Part shown: in pieces, positions 8,095 through 17,172 of the stretch
Position numbering within the stretch: the first letter of the stretch is position 1
How the letters are laid out: each line of letters begins with the position of its first letter
Origin: Planctomycetota bacterium
GTDB taxonomy: Bacteria > Planctomycetota > UBA1135 > JACQFD01
Assembly: GCA_016792805.1 (NCBI GenBank)
Contig: JAEUHX010000057.1
Coordinates: 1 to 64,000 of the forward strand
Reading direction: 5' to 3'
DNA length: 64,000 nucleotides
Program-made: the position numbers and the translations under genes
The notes under the pieces: generated by a model
Told to the model about the DNA's origin: nothing
Database searches by the model: none
Seen by the model: only the letters and a program-made list of their open reading frames with translations

Positions 8095-9738
8095 TCAGAT
8101 GCTGGTGAATGCCATGATTCCGAGGACGATCGGGAACGCCGCGATGAAGAGCGCCATCACGAGCCCGACGAGCGATTGGCGGCGGAGGTACACCACAATT
8201 CCGGCGCCGGCGAAGGCGAGCGCTGCGAGGAAGAACGTCGTCCCCACCGAGCGCGAAGCGATCGCGCGCAGGTCGGCCGTCGAATCTCGGCGCATCACCT
8301 TGGGACCGATGCCGGCGGCGAACTCGCGTCCCGCGAGCCACTCCGCGCACGAAAGGAAGAAATCCTTGCCCGAGTCGAAATTTACATTTCTTGCGGTCAT
8401 GGAGCTTCCGACGACGAGCGCCCGCCCCTCCGTCGCCTTTCCGTCGGCCGGCGCGGAGGCTGTGTCGACCGACCACGTGGCGGCGGCGACGACCGTGGCG
8501 ATCTGTTCCTTCTCCTTACCCTCGTCGAGGGCGAGATTCTCCGGCGGCAGATCGATCCAGGCGTCCTTGCGCGAGCGCGCCAGATCTTCCACGAGCGCCT
8601 TGCTGTCGCTGTCGAGGGCGCGCTCCAGGGGCCGGACGCCCACGAGCACGAGCGGCAGACGCTGCTCGAAGAAGCTTTTTGTGACCGGATGGGTCGACGA
8701 GAGGTCGGCCGACTTCACATACACCTTGGCGCACTCCTCCACGCCCATCACCACACTTCCCGTCAGCACGTCGAAAACCGGCATGCAGACGAGCCCTTCG
8801 GGCGCCTTCAGCGAGAAGCGACCCAGGAGTTCCGTCACGGAGGCATCGGTGCCCGGCTCGAGGGCTGGGTCGAGGGCCACGAGGAATCGGCCGCCCTTCG
8901 AAGCATACTCTTTGAGCGCGGCCATCTCCTCGGGAGTGCACTTTTTCGCCGGCGTCATCCAGACCAGCACCTTGGCATCGGCGGGCACCGCCCGCTTCTC
9001 CGCGAGATTCAGCTCCGTCACGTCGTAGCCCGCCTTGCGGAGCCCGTCGGCAAAGTACGACAGACCCAGGCGATTAGTATCCTCGATGCTCGGCTCGCCG
9101 TGGCCCCCGAGCACATAAATCTTCGGCTTGTCCTTCTCGAGGATCGCCAGAAGGTTCGAGGTGATCGTCTCTTCGATGCGATTCTCTTCGATGCGAGCAG
9201 GCTCATTCCGCCCGCCCATGAAGCTGCCCTGGGAGCCGGGATTGATCCTCACTAATTCATCGAGGCGCATCGTGCGCACGCGGTCGCCGAGCGCCATCAC
9301 GAGGTCGTAGCCGACGGTCGTGAGCTTCAGCTCCTTCGCCTTCTCGATGGCGGTCCGCGGCTCGCGATCGGGATCCATCTTGCGGAAGCGAATCGCACCA
9401 TTCGAGCGCGATTGATACACTTCCGTAAGCTGATGCACCATTTGGATCGCCTTGTCCTCGAGCCGCGATTGAGCGCTCAAGAACGAGACGAGCTCGATGA
9501 CCTGCGGCTGGCCGGCCGGCGTCTTTCCAATTCTGTCGGCGAGCCCCGCGAGAAGATTCGCCGACTTGTCGGAGAGCGTATTCGACCCGAGGCTCGAGGC
9601 GTCGTATTGGCTGCGGAACTTGGGCTGGCCTCCGAGCCAGTTGATTGCCACAAAAATTCCGAGCGCAGCCAGCACCATGACGCCCACGTTGGTGGCCGTC
9701 TTGGCGCGCGTCGAGGCGGAGAGTTCGGTCATCGCCAT
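8095..9738 (-). CDS. GldG-like ABC-type auxiliary membrane protein
   Basis: About 547 residues. One transmembrane segment near the N-terminus (VGVMVLAALGIFVAINWLGG) leads into a large soluble domain with the GldG/ABC_transp_aux pattern: DKSANLLAGL, a VIELVSFLSAQSR strand, then KIYVLGGHGEPSIED and a segment around VLVWMTPAKKCTPEEMAALKEYASKGGRFLVALDP. Two C-terminal membrane segments finish the protein. Two in-frame ATGs (9738, 9732) compete: the second overlaps the permease stop codon as ATGA, and the first has GGAG eight bases upstream. It forms a GldA-GldF-GldG-type transporter with the two genes before it. The cargo is unknown; outside Bacteroidetes such sets have no proven link to gliding. 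Confidence 0.85.
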   Translation of the reverse strand: MAMTELSASTRAKTATNVGVMVLAALGIFVAINWLGGQPKFRSQYDASSLGSNTLSDKSANLLAGLADRIGKTPAGQPQVIELVSFLSAQSRLEDKAIQMVHQLTEVYQSRSNGAIRFRKMDPDREPRTAIEKAKELKLTTVGYDLVMALGDRVRTMRLDELVRINPGSQGSFMGGRNEPARIEENRIEETITSNLLAILEKDKPKIYVLGGHGEPSIEDTNRLGLSYFADGLRKAGYDVTELNLAEKRAVPADAKVLVWMTPAKKCTPEEMAALKEYASKGGRFLVALDPALEPGTDASVTELLGRFSLKAPEGLVCMPVFDVLTGSVVMGVEECAKVYVKSADLSSTHPVTKSFFEQRLPLVLVGVRPLERALDSDSKALVEDLARSRKDAWIDLPPENLALDEGKEKEQIATVVAAATWSVDTASAPADGKATEGRALVVGSSMTARNVNFDSGKDFFLSCAEWLAGREFAAGIGPKVMRRDSTADLRAIASRSVGTTFFLAALAFAGAGIVVYLRRQSLVGLVMALFIAAFPIVLGIMAFTSI

Positions 9739-10475
9739 CGGCGGAGCTCCAGCGAGCGGGTCGCAAGAAAGAGGAGGATCCAGATCGAGGAGGCCAGGAA
9801 GAGAAGGTGGGCCGAATCGACCACTCCCTTCAAGAGCCACTCACTCATGATCTGGTAAATGGAGTAACGATTCGAAACAGACTTCACCCAATCCGTCTGC
9901 ACCCAGTACGGGAGGAGCATGAAGAAGAAGAGGATCAGCTCGATCACAATGGCGGAGAAGGCCGACATGGCCGGCTCCACCGCGAGCGCCGACACCATGA
10001 CTCCGATGGCATTGAACAGGCCATACACGAGCATGGCGCCGAGGTAGCCCGAGAGCACAATGCCCCAGTCGAAGCTCGCGCCGAACAGATTGGCGATCGC
10101 GAAGAAAAGTAAGGTGGGCGCCCAGAGGAGCGCCGTAAAGAACATCGAGGCCAGGTACTTGCCTGTAATGACGGCCGCGTCGGAGGCGGGAGCCGACATG
10201 AGCATCTCGATCGTGCCGAGACGGAATTCGTCGGCCACGAGGCGCATGGTCAGCAGCGGCGGGATGAAAAGCGCCAGCAGCCAGAAGTTCCAGAAGGAGA
10301 AAAACAGCGCGACGACTTCGTCGAAATCGCCGCGTAGCTCATTCACAAAAAGAAAGAAGAAGATCCCGTTCACCAGCAAGAACAGGCCGGCGATCGCATA
10401 GGAGAACGGCGACACCAGGAACGAGTGCGCCTCGCGCCGGGCGATCAGCCACGATTGGGAGAGCTGCTCGATCAT
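9729..10475 (-). CDS. ABC-2 type transporter permease (GldF-like)
   Basis: 248 residues with six predicted membrane spans. Visible hydrophobic blocks include FSYAIAGLFLLVNGIFFFLFV, FFSFWNFWLLALFIPPLLTMRLV and FTALLWAPTLLFFAIANLF. The LLTMRLVADEFRLGTIEMLMSAP segment after the second span is characteristic of ABC-2/GldF permeases. Its start codon overlaps the stop of the ATPase gene (ATGA at 10472-10475) and its stop overlaps the next start (ATGA at 9729-9732), so the three genes are probably translationally coupled at fixed stoichiometry. It should be the membrane-spanning export channel of this ABC system. Confidence 0.9.
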   Translation of the reverse strand: MIEQLSQSWLIARREAHSFLVSPFSYAIAGLFLLVNGIFFFLFVNELRGDFDEVVALFFSFWNFWLLALFIPPLLTMRLVADEFRLGTIEMLMSAPASDAAVITGKYLASMFFTALLWAPTLLFFAIANLFGASFDWGIVLSGYLGAMLVYGLFNAIGVMVSALAVEPAMSAFSAIVIELILFFFMLLPYWVQTDWVKSVSNRYSIYQIMSEWLLKGVVDSAHLLFLASSIWILLFLATRSLELRRWR

Positions 10476-11485
10476 GCCATCGCTCCTTCCGCCTTCAGCT
10501 CCGAGCTCACGCGCTCGACGGCGGCGCCTTCGCCTCCTGTAACCATGCGGGCAAACACCAATTCCAACGGGGCCGGGTGGTAGGCAACTTCGCGCAGGCG
10601 CACCGATCGCTTCGCGCAGAGCTCAATGATCGCAGATCGCGGATCGGAACCCGGCTCCGCGTGCACTGCGCATCGAACGACTCCAGCCGCGACCGGCGAA
10701 TAGCCGGGCCGGCCGTCCATCGGATCCACCGAGCGCACTCCGGGAACCGCCGCGAGCATCGACTGGAGATCCTCGGCCTTTGCCTCGGCCTCCACGACGA
10801 TCGACGCCTCGCCATATTTGCGAATCAGCTCGTCGGTGCGGCCGTCGGCCACGAGCCGCCCTCCCGCGATCACCAACAATCGCTGAGAGACCGCCTGCAC
10901 CTCGGAGAGAATATGGGAAGAGAACAAAATCGTGGTCTTCCCTTCGGCGCCCATCGAGAGAATGAGCTGGCGCAGCTCCACACGCTGCAGCGGATCGAAC
11001 CCCGACGTCGGCTCGTCGAGGATCAGCACCGGCGGATCGGCGACAAGAGCGTCGGCGAGGCCGACGCGCTGGCGATAGCCGCGCGAGAGCGTGCCGATCA
11101 CGCGCTTGCGCACGTCCGTCAGGCCGCAGCGGTCCACCACAAAATCGATTCGGGAGGACCGCGACGCGCCGGGGACCCGCTTCTGCGCCGCGCGAAACTT
11201 CAAAAATTCCTCGACGCGCATGTCGGGATAAAGTGGAACGTTCTCGGGCAGATAGCCGAGCCGCGTCCGCACTTCATTTCCCTGGGAGAAGACATCGAAT
11301 CCGGCGACCGAGGCGGCGCCCGAAGTGGGCGGCATGTACCCGGTCAGCATGCGGATCGTTGTGGTCTTTCCGGCTCCGTTCGGGCCGAGGAATCCCACAA
11401 TTTCTCCCGCCCCGATGCGAAACGAGACGTCGCGCACCGCGGCCTTGTCACCATAGATTTTTGAGAGATTGTGAACTTCGATCAT
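10472..11485 (-). CDS. ABC transporter ATPase (GldA-like)
   Basis: About 337 residues from the ATG at 11485 (MIEVHNLSKIYG); the frame stays open further upstream but without ABC-like sequence. Walker A is GPNGAGKTT, followed by the Q-loop region GYLPENVPLYPDMRVEEFLKF, signature LSRGYRQRVGLADAL, Walker B PVLILDEPTSGFDP and switch His in LFSSHIL. LSRGYRQR in place of LSGGQ is usual for the GldA/NatA-type exporter group. The C-terminal 100 residues or so form the regulatory extension common to ABC-2 exporters. First gene of the minus-strand transporter operon; a terminator hairpin at 11573-11601 separates it from dnaK upstream. Confidence 0.9.
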   Translation of the reverse strand: MIEVHNLSKIYGDKAAVRDVSFRIGAGEIVGFLGPNGAGKTTTIRMLTGYMPPTSGAASVAGFDVFSQGNEVRTRLGYLPENVPLYPDMRVEEFLKFRAAQKRVPGASRSSRIDFVVDRCGLTDVRKRVIGTLSRGYRQRVGLADALVADPPVLILDEPTSGFDPLQRVELRQLILSMGAEGKTTILFSSHILSEVQAVSQRLLVIAGGRLVADGRTDELIRKYGEASIVVEAEAKAEDLQSMLAAVPGVRSVDPMDGRPGYSPVAAGVVRCAVHAEPGSDPRSAIIELCAKRSVRLREVAYHPAPLELVFARMVTGGEGAAVERVSSELKAEGAMA

Positions 11486-11572
11486 CCCTGCATCGCTGGG
11501 TTTGAGGGACCGAGCTACGAATCCAATGGAGACGCCGTTGGCCGGGGTAGCGCGGCGGCTCCGCAAGTGTCG

Positions 11573-11601
11573 AGGGGCCCCGATCTCATCGGGACCCCTC
11601 A
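11573..11601 (-). terminator. Stem-loop downstream of dnaK
   Basis: An inverted repeat GAGGGG..CCGAT-CTC-ATCGG..CCCCTC starts 25 bases past the dnaK stop codon. It lies between dnaK and the ABC operon. There is no long T-tract, so it may be a termination or 3'-end-stabilising hairpin rather than a classical intrinsic terminator. Confidence 0.6.
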
Positions 11602-11625
11602 ATCATTCCGCGAGATGGGGAGCGC

Positions 11626-13575
11626 TCAGCTCTTCACCTCGAACTCCGCGTCTTGAACATCTTCGCCGGAGCCCGAGGAGCCGCCCGACTTTCGGCCGCC
11701 CTTCGGAGGCTCCGAGCCGTCTTTCGGCTGCCCTGCGCCACCGGCTCCCCCTTCGCCGCCGGCCTTCTTGGCCGCCTCGGCATAGAGGATCTCGCCGATT
11801 TTTTGCATCGCAGTATTGAACTCCGAGAGCGCGGTCTCGATGGGCTCCTTGTCTTCGGCCTTGGCGGCCTCTTCGAGCTTCTTGCGCGCGGCCTGGATGG
11901 CCTCACGCTCAGACTCACTGATCTTCGAGCCGTGCTCCTTCATTGCCTTGTCGGCTTCATACAGAGTGGCTTCGACGCGGTTGCGCAGCTCGACGACTTC
12001 GCGGCGCTTCTTGTCCTCGTCGCGATTCGCCTCCGCCTCGCGCGCCATGCGGTCGACCTCATCTTTCGAGAGGCCGCTCGACGACTCGATGCGGATCTTC
12101 TGCTCCTTTCCGGTGCCGACATCTTTGGCTTTCACAGAAAGGATACCGTTGGCATCGATATCAAAAGTCACTTCGATCTTCGGGACGCCGCGCGGCGCGG
12201 GCGGCAGCCCGTCGAGGATGAAGCGCCCGAGCGATCGGTTGTCGCGCGCGAACTCGCGCTCGCCCTGGAGCACGTGGATCTCCACTTGGGTCTGGCCGTC
12301 GGCCGCCGTCGAGAAGGTCTCGCGCTTCGACGTCGGAATCGTGGTATTTCGCTCGACAAGCCGCGTGCACACGCCGCCCAAAGTTTCAATTCCGAGCGAG
12401 AGAGGCGTCACGTCGAGGAGCACGATGTCCTTGCGCTCTCCTGTAAGGATTGCGCCCTGAATCGCAGCGCCGACCGCGACCGCCTCGTCGGGATTCACCG
12501 AGCGGTTGGGCTCGCGCTTGAACAGCTCCTTCGCCATCGCTTGCGCCATCGGCATGCGCGTCGAGCCGCCGACGAGAATCACCTCGTCGACCTTGTCCGG
12601 AGACAGGCCGGCGTCCTTCAGCGCGTCGAGGCAGGGCTTGCGGCAGCGCTCGATGAGATTTTCTGTAATGGCCTCAAATCGCGCGCGCGTGAGCGTCTTC
12701 GCGAGGTGCTTCGGCTCGCCGTTCACCGCGGTGATGAACGGAAGATTGACTGTGGTTTGCAGGTTCGAGCTGAGTTCGATCTTCGCGCGCTCGGCCGCCT
12801 CCTTCAGGCGCTGAAGCGCCATGGGGTCTTTTCGGAGGTCGATTTTGTGCTCTTTTTGGAACTCGTTGGCGAGCTCGTCGATGAGCGCCTGGTCCCAGTC
12901 GTCGCCGCCGAGATGGCTATCGCCGTTGACGGCGAGCACTTCGAAGACGCCGTCGCCGAACTCAAGAATCGAAATGTCGAAGGTGCCGCCGCCGAGGTCG
13001 AACACGGCCACCTTCTGCCCCTTTTTCTTGTCGAGCCCGTAGGCGAAGGCCGCCGCCGTCGGCTCATTCAGGATGCGCTCCACTTCGAGGCCGGCGATTT
13101 TTCCGGCGTCTTTTGTGGCTTGTCGCTGGCTGTCGTTGAAGTAGGCGGGAACCGTAATAACTGCCCGCGAGACCTTCTCGCCGAGGTACGCCTCGGCCGC
13201 CTCGCGCATGGCGGTGAGAATGATGGCGCTGATCTCGGGCGCCGAGTGCTCCTGGCCTCGGACGCGCACGCGCACTGCGGAGTCGCCAGTTCCCACCACC
13301 TCATACGGCACGAGCTTCTCCTCCGACGCGACCTCGGAACGCCGCCGCCCCATGAAGCGCTTGATGGAGTAAACGGTGTTGCGAGGATTCGTCACGGCCT
13401 GGCGCTTCGCGGGAGCGCCGACAAGTCGCTCTCCCCCTTCGGTAAATGCCACGACCGACGGCGTCGTCCGAGCGCCCTCGAGGTTCGGAATCACCGTCAC
13501 CTCGCCGCCTTCCATGACGGCGACGCAGGAGTTCGTGGTGCCGAGGTCGATACCAATAATCTTGCCTGTAGCCAT
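11626..13575 (-). CDS. dnaK: Chaperone protein DnaK (Hsp70)
   Basis: 649 residues from the ATG at 13575; the frame continues upstream without Hsp70-like sequence. The N-terminal ATPase domain opens with [20 protein letters not shown] and shows [14 protein letters not shown], the adenosine-binding [11 protein letters not shown] and [12 protein letters not shown]. The substrate-binding domain has [17 protein letters not shown] and NTTIPTSK. The C-terminus ends in a Gly-rich linker and a DVQDAEFEV tail, slightly longer than the usual 635-640 residues. DnaK folds and refolds cytosolic proteins with DnaJ and GrpE; neither is next to it here. The intergenic region upstream has no CIRCE operator (TTAGCACTC-N9-GAGTGCTAA), so HrcA control is not evident. 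Confidence 0.98.
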   Translation of the reverse strand: MATGKIIGIDLGTTNSCVAVMEGGEVTVIPNLEGARTTPSVVAFTEGGERLVGAPAKRQAVTNPRNTVYSIKRFMGRRRSEVASEEKLVPYEVVGTGDSAVRVRVRGQEHSAPEISAIILTAMREAAEAYLGEKVSRAVITVPAYFNDSQRQATKDAGKIAGLEVERILNEPTAAAFAYGLDKKKGQKVAVFDLGGGTFDISILEFGDGVFEVLAVNGDSHLGGDDWDQALIDELANEFQKEHKIDLRKDPMALQRLKEAAERAKIELSSNLQTTVNLPFITAVNGEPKHLAKTLTRARFEAITENLIERCRKPCLDALKDAGLSPDKVDEVILVGGSTRMPMAQAMAKELFKREPNRSVNPDEAVAVGAAIQGAILTGERKDIVLLDVTPLSLGIETLGGVCTRLVERNTTIPTSKRETFSTAADGQTQVEIHVLQGEREFARDNRSLGRFILDGLPPAPRGVPKIEVTFDIDANGILSVKAKDVGTGKEQKIRIESSSGLSKDEVDRMAREAEANRDEDKKRREVVELRNRVEATLYEADKAMKEHGSKISESEREAIQAARKKLEEAAKAEDKEPIETALSEFNTAMQKIGEILYAEAAKKAGGEGGAGGAGQPKDGSEPPKGGRKSGGSSGSGEDVQDAEFEVKS

Positions 13576-13910
13576 AGAGGTTGGGCCCGGCGAAGCGAGA
13601 AGCCCGCACGGGGATGGTGCGCTCGTGTCAAATCCGATGCCAGGAGCGGTGGATCTTCTAGTATTCGTAACTAGCTGAAAAATAAATACTTGATTCAATG
13701 CCGCATTCGAACCCACGGACGTCCTTCGCCGTTTTGGCAGAATGCGTGAGCCAGGGATCGAGGTGCTGCCGACTCGGCAGAGAACCCGTGTGACGCATTG
13801 CGCGGGGGTGCTACGGGGCTGCCCCGAGTGCAGTAGTCCGTTTTCCCCGAGTCCGCGGTGATGTCGCAACCGCCCAGGCCATCGCCCGCTCTCAACCCCA
13901 GAGAATCCTC
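13576..13910. promoter_or_regulatory. Divergent region between dnaK and the FG-GAP gene
   Basis: 335 bp without a gene. An AT-rich island at about 13655-13700, the least GC-rich stretch nearby, contains a CTAGT-N7-ACTAG inverted repeat (13658-13674) followed by GAAAAATAAATACTTGATTC. Read on the minus strand, TTGAAT near 13697 could serve as a -35 box for dnaK, but no convincing -10 follows at 17 bp. The remaining 200 bp up to the plus-strand gene contain short GC hairpins (for example GGGGCTGCCCC near 13815) and nothing else I can identify. Confidence 0.4.
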
Positions 13911-16538
13911 ATGTCGACCCGATCTCTGCTTCTCTTCCTTTGGGTGGGCGCACCTTTGGCATTCGGCCAAGGATCGCCATTTCCAGGCGCAAGCTTCCCG
14001 GCGGCTCCCCTCAATCCGAACGCGCTCGGGGCGGCTTCGGCGGCGGCAGCCGATCTCGATGGCGACGGTGATTTCGACGCCGCTTGCGCGGTCCTTTTGA
14101 CTGGTCGCGTTGCGATCTGCCGTGGCGACGGGAGCGGCTCCCTCGGATTTCCCGAGGCATATGTCTTCGGCGCCTCAACATCTCCCCGCTCGGTGGAGTT
14201 CGGCGACCTGAACGGCGATGGGAAGCCCGACTTGGTCGCCGCTCTCTCGGACCAGAACGCGGTCGGCGTGCGCTTGAATGCGGGAGGAGCCGCGCTCTTC
14301 GGCGGTGCGAGCGACGTCTCGCTCGTCGGGGTCGGTGCGGGTCCGCGGAAGGCGATTCTCGTGGACCTCAACCTCGATGGAGATCTTGATCTTGTTGCGT
14401 CGAACCACACGGCGAGCAGCGTCACGTCGAGGCTCGGCAACGGAAATGGAACGTTCGGCGCGGCCTCCACTCTCGCAGTCGGCTTCGCTCCGACGGAGCT
14501 GAACGCATACGATTACACTTCCGACGGAAAGCCCGACGTGGCGGTGCTCTTCTCGTTCAATGCAGGCGCCGTGGGAATGCTGGCCGGAGACGGCAGCGGC
14601 GGGTTTTCATTTCTGAGTTCGACCGTCGTCGGACAGATGCCCTCCGGCATGGCGCGCGGCGACTTCAATCTCGACGGAAAAGTGGACTTGCTCGTCTCGA
14701 ATCAGGGAACCAACACGATCTCAATGCTGTCCGGCAACGGCACCGGCGGTTTTGTGGCAAACGGCGCGGCGAGCAGCATCCCCGCTCCAACTGGAATTGT
14801 TGTCCTGGACGGCGACGGCGACGGGAAGCTCGATGCGGCGACAACCAACCGCACCACGGCCGAAGTCACTTATTTCCGAGGGCTCGGCACGAATGTCCTC
14901 GGCGCGCAGGAGAAGACCGCATGCGGGCCGGAGCCGAGCTCTCTTGCCCTTGGAGACTTCAACTCCGACGGCCGCCTCGATGCGTTGGCGCTGAGCGGTT
15001 CGACGGCTCGGTTCGCGATCCTCCCCGGCAAGGCGGGAGGCGGCTTCCAGGGAGGAAAGAGCCAAATGATTCCCGGGGGATCGCTCAACGTGGCTTCGGG
15101 TGACTTCGACTCCGACGGCGACGTCGACCTCGTCGTCGCCGGATACCCGCAGAAGAAAATAACTCTTCTGCTCAACGATGGAGCCGGAAGCTACAGCTCC
15201 GGCGGAGAGTTTGCAACGACGGGTAAGGCCTACCAAGCGGCTGTCGGCGACCTCAACCATGACTCTTTCCTCGACCTTGCCGTGGCGAGCTTCGAGGATC
15301 CTCTGGTCACAGGCACCGTCGGAACTGTGAGTATCCTTCTTGGCGACGGCCATGGCGGATTCACGGCGGCTCCGCCGATTACTATCGGCGAGCGGCCGAA
15401 CTTCGTTGAGATCGCCGACTTGAACGGCGACACCCACGCGGATTTGCTGATCTGTGACAATGGACTTTTCCCGAGAGTCCACCGCTTTGATGGGAGCGGA
15501 ACGGGTAGCTTCTCGCTCAACCCGCAAGGCCCCGATGCCATCGTTGCGCCTTCGGCTGTGGCCGCCCGTCATCTCGACAACGACGGGATCCTCGATGTCG
15601 TGGTGCTTGATTACTTTTTCTCGCAAGTCCTCCCCTACCGCGGAACGGCGAGCGGCGGCTACCTCCTCGGGAATCCCGTTTCGCTGCCAATCACGGCGCG
15701 TCCGACGCAGCTCGCATGGATCGACTTCGATGAGGATGGCGACGACGATCTCGTGACTGCCAACGACGAGGGCGGCTCCATCTCCACGATCCGAAACCTC
15801 GGCAACGGCGGCCTCGCCACCGTGGAAACAATCGAGGGCGTCGGCATCCGCCCGCAGTGGATCGCCGTCGGCGATTTCGACCGCGACGGACATAAGGATC
15901 TGGCAGTCACGGTTTTTCACCCGACCGATTCGCGAGTTGCGATTCTCCGGGGCGACGGGAACTCGGGGTTCGAAGCGACTTCATCGATCGCCGTCGGGCT
16001 CCAGCCGTGGGGACTCGCTACGGGCGATTTCAACGCGGACGGAAAGAGTGATCTCGCGGCGGCGAACTTTGGCTCCAAGTCCGTGTCCCTCTTCCTGAAT
16101 GCGGATCCGCTGGCGGCAGGCATCCACACATACGGCACCGGCAGCCCCGGCTGCGGCGGTGCACAAATCCTCGATACCAACATTCCGCCTGTGGTCGGGT
16201 CGGATGCCTTCGCCTTCACCTGCACCCATGGCCCCAGGAATGCACTGGGCTTCGGGCTGATTCGCGAAACGGCCGACGAGGCCGGCACCGACGTGCTCGG
16301 CATCAACGTGCTGTTCCACGTCGAGGTGTTTGGAGTTGGCTTCACCCATCGAATTCTGTTCGAGAGCAATTCTGTGGGATTTGCCATCGCCCCCATGCCG
16401 ATTCCCGACGACGCGTCGCTCGTCGGCCGCGTGCTCTACCTCCAGGCCTTCTGGCCGTGGCCCGGAGATCAGTGCTTCTTGCCGCCGGCAGGCATCAGCT
16501 CGTCGAACGGCCTGCAGTTCGAGATCCTCTCGAAGTAA
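13911..16538 (+). CDS. Secreted FG-GAP/VCBS repeat beta-propeller protein
   Basis: 875 residues. A signal peptide (RSLLLFLWVGAPLAFGQ) is followed by about 14 FG-GAP/VCBS repeats, each with a calcium-binding loop of the type DLDGDGDFDA, DLNGDGKPDL, DFNLDGKVDL, DFNSDGRLDA or DFDRDGHKDL. Fourteen units suggest two seven-bladed propellers. From about residue 740 a separate domain begins YGTGSPGCGG and includes paired cysteines (GCGG, FTCTHG, QCFLPP) and the segment IAPMPIPDDASLVGRVLYLQAFW. I recall this tail from large planctomycete secreted proteins, where it may serve as a sorting or surface-association domain; that role is inference. FG-GAP proteins bind ligands or other cells outside the cytoplasm. 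The gene stands alone. Confidence 0.9.
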   Translation: MSTRSLLLFLWVGAPLAFGQGSPFPGASFPAAPLNPNALGAASAAAADLDGDGDFDAACAVLLTGRVAICRGDGSGSLGFPEAYVFGASTSPRSVEFGDLNGDGKPDLVAALSDQNAVGVRLNAGGAALFGGASDVSLVGVGAGPRKAILVDLNLDGDLDLVASNHTASSVTSRLGNGNGTFGAASTLAVGFAPTELNAYDYTSDGKPDVAVLFSFNAGAVGMLAGDGSGGFSFLSSTVVGQMPSGMARGDFNLDGKVDLLVSNQGTNTISMLSGNGTGGFVANGAASSIPAPTGIVVLDGDGDGKLDAATTNRTTAEVTYFRGLGTNVLGAQEKTACGPEPSSLALGDFNSDGRLDALALSGSTARFAILPGKAGGGFQGGKSQMIPGGSLNVASGDFDSDGDVDLVVAGYPQKKITLLLNDGAGSYSSGGEFATTGKAYQAAVGDLNHDSFLDLAVASFEDPLVTGTVGTVSILLGDGHGGFTAAPPITIGERPNFVEIADLNGDTHADLLICDNGLFPRVHRFDGSGTGSFSLNPQGPDAIVAPSAVAARHLDNDGILDVVVLDYFFSQVLPYRGTASGGYLLGNPVSLPITARPTQLAWIDFDEDGDDDLVTANDEGGSISTIRNLGNGGLATVETIEGVGIRPQWIAVGDFDRDGHKDLAVTVFHPTDSRVAILRGDGNSGFEATSSIAVGLQPWGLATGDFNADGKSDLAAANFGSKSVSLFLNADPLAAGIHTYGTGSPGCGGAQILDTNIPPVVGSDAFAFTCTHGPRNALGFGLIRETADEAGTDVLGINVLFHVEVFGVGFTHRILFESNSVGFAIAPMPIPDDASLVGRVLYLQAFWPWPGDQCFLPPAGISSSNGLQFEILSK

Positions 16539-16593
16539 CACATCCCCGCGCCCCGCGGAGTTCGGCCATGCCGGCTTCGCGGGGCGCGGTGCT

Positions 16594-16647
16594 TCATCCG
16601 CGCGCGCATGCGCGCGCGAATCGTCGCGGGCGATGCCCGCGCCCTAC
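16594..16647 (+). repeat. Intergenic repeat module B2
   Basis: A full copy of module B: TCATCC, the self-complementary CGCGCGCATGCGCGCG core, then the hairpin CGCGGGC-GAT-GCCCGCG ending CCCTAC. It is nearly identical to B1 at 5589. It starts 56 bp after the stop codon of the FG-GAP gene. Confidence 0.85.
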
Positions 16648-16681
16648 GGCCCAACATACACTTTCGACTTCACCGATAAGT

Positions 16682-16777
16682 GACGGCAAGGAATGGGGCG
16701 TGGGTCGGTTTTGACGCGGCGAGTTCCGCAGACGCGAGGCCATGGCCCGCGCAGAATCCGATCGGCGCGAAGCGCCG
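16682..16777 (+). repeat. Intergenic repeat module C1 (96 bp)
   Basis: A 96-bp unit from GACGGCAAGGAATGGGGCG to GGCGCGAAGCGCCG. By eye it differs at only three positions from C2 at 17039-17134. It ends in the short hairpin CGGCGC-GAA-GCGCCG. The longer outer stem found in C2 is missing here because the sequence diverges immediately afterwards. Confidence 0.88.
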
Positions 16778-16794
16778 ATATATGAAGTTAACAC

Positions 16795-16916
16795 GTAGGG
16801 TCGGCGCACGCGCCGAACGATGGCGCGGGGCTTGCCCCGCGCGATGACGACCCGTCGAAGGCGGGTTTCGTCATCCGCGCGCGCACGAGCCGACCCCACT
16901 TATCTTTCTTGGGGAA
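16795..16916 (+). repeat. Intergenic repeat modules A3, partial B and D
   Basis: A3 (16795-16847) is the third copy of the 53-bp double hairpin. It is followed by the same linker as A1 (CGTCGAAGGCxGG), the first half of module B (TCATCCGCGCGCGCA, about 16871), then a single module D unit from about 16881 (GCGCACGAGCCGACCCCACT). The D unit seems to interrupt what would otherwise be an A-B pair. Confidence 0.82.
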
Positions 16917-16967
16917 TCCGCGCGCGCATGCGCGCGCGAATCGTCGCGGGCGATGCCCGCGCCCTAC
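16917..16967 (+). repeat. Intergenic repeat module B3
   Basis: The third full module B, with both palindromes intact and ending CCCTAC. It lies immediately after the D unit, so the order in this array is B2, C1, A3, half-B, D, B3, C2. Confidence 0.82.
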
Positions 16968-17038
16968 TGTGGCAATGAAGGAATTTGTTGGGATGTTGTC
17001 GAGCCAGGTCGCACCCTCGATCCACTTCACAGATGCGG

Positions 17039-17160
17039 GACGGCAAGGAATGGGGCGTGGGTCGGTCTTGGCGCGGCGAGTTCCGCAGACGCGAGGCCAT
17101 GGCGCGCGCAGAATCCGATCGGCGCGAAGCGCCGGTCGGATTCTGCGCAGCCATTGGGCC
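17039..17160 (+). repeat. Module C2 ending in a 20-bp near-perfect hairpin
   Basis: C2 (17039-17134) matches C1 at 93 of 96 positions by eye. Its 3' part forms a stem of 20 pairs at 17106-17125 and 17129-17148 around a GAA triloop, with one T-G pair the only imperfection. Outer complementarity (GGCC..ATGGC with GCCAT..GGCC) extends the foldback to about 17095-17160. The long-hairpin element starts 12 bp later. Confidence 0.88.
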
Positions 17161-17172
17161 GTCGAGCGTCGG

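Noticed and set aside
6101..9028. Very long open frame on the plus strand (about 975 codons)
   Set aside because: It is antisense to DUF4340 and GldG-like genes with clear motifs; composition is Arg/His/Leu-rich as expected for GC-rich antisense frames.
11653..13674. Long plus-strand open frame opposite dnaK
   Set aside because: Antisense shadow of a highly conserved gene; no recognisable domains.
13576..13700. CTAGT-N7-ACTAG as a CIRCE heat-shock operator for dnaK
   Set aside because: It does not match TTAGCACTC-N9-GAGTGCTAA in sequence or spacing.
13700..13800. GCATTCGAACCC near 13713 looked like the T-loop of a minus-strand tRNA
   Set aside because: The flanking five bases do not pair as a T-stem and no acceptor or anticodon stem can be folded.
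14721..15920. Minus-strand open frame opposite the FG-GAP gene
   Set aside because: Its apparent periodicity mirrors the FG-GAP calcium loops on the other strand.
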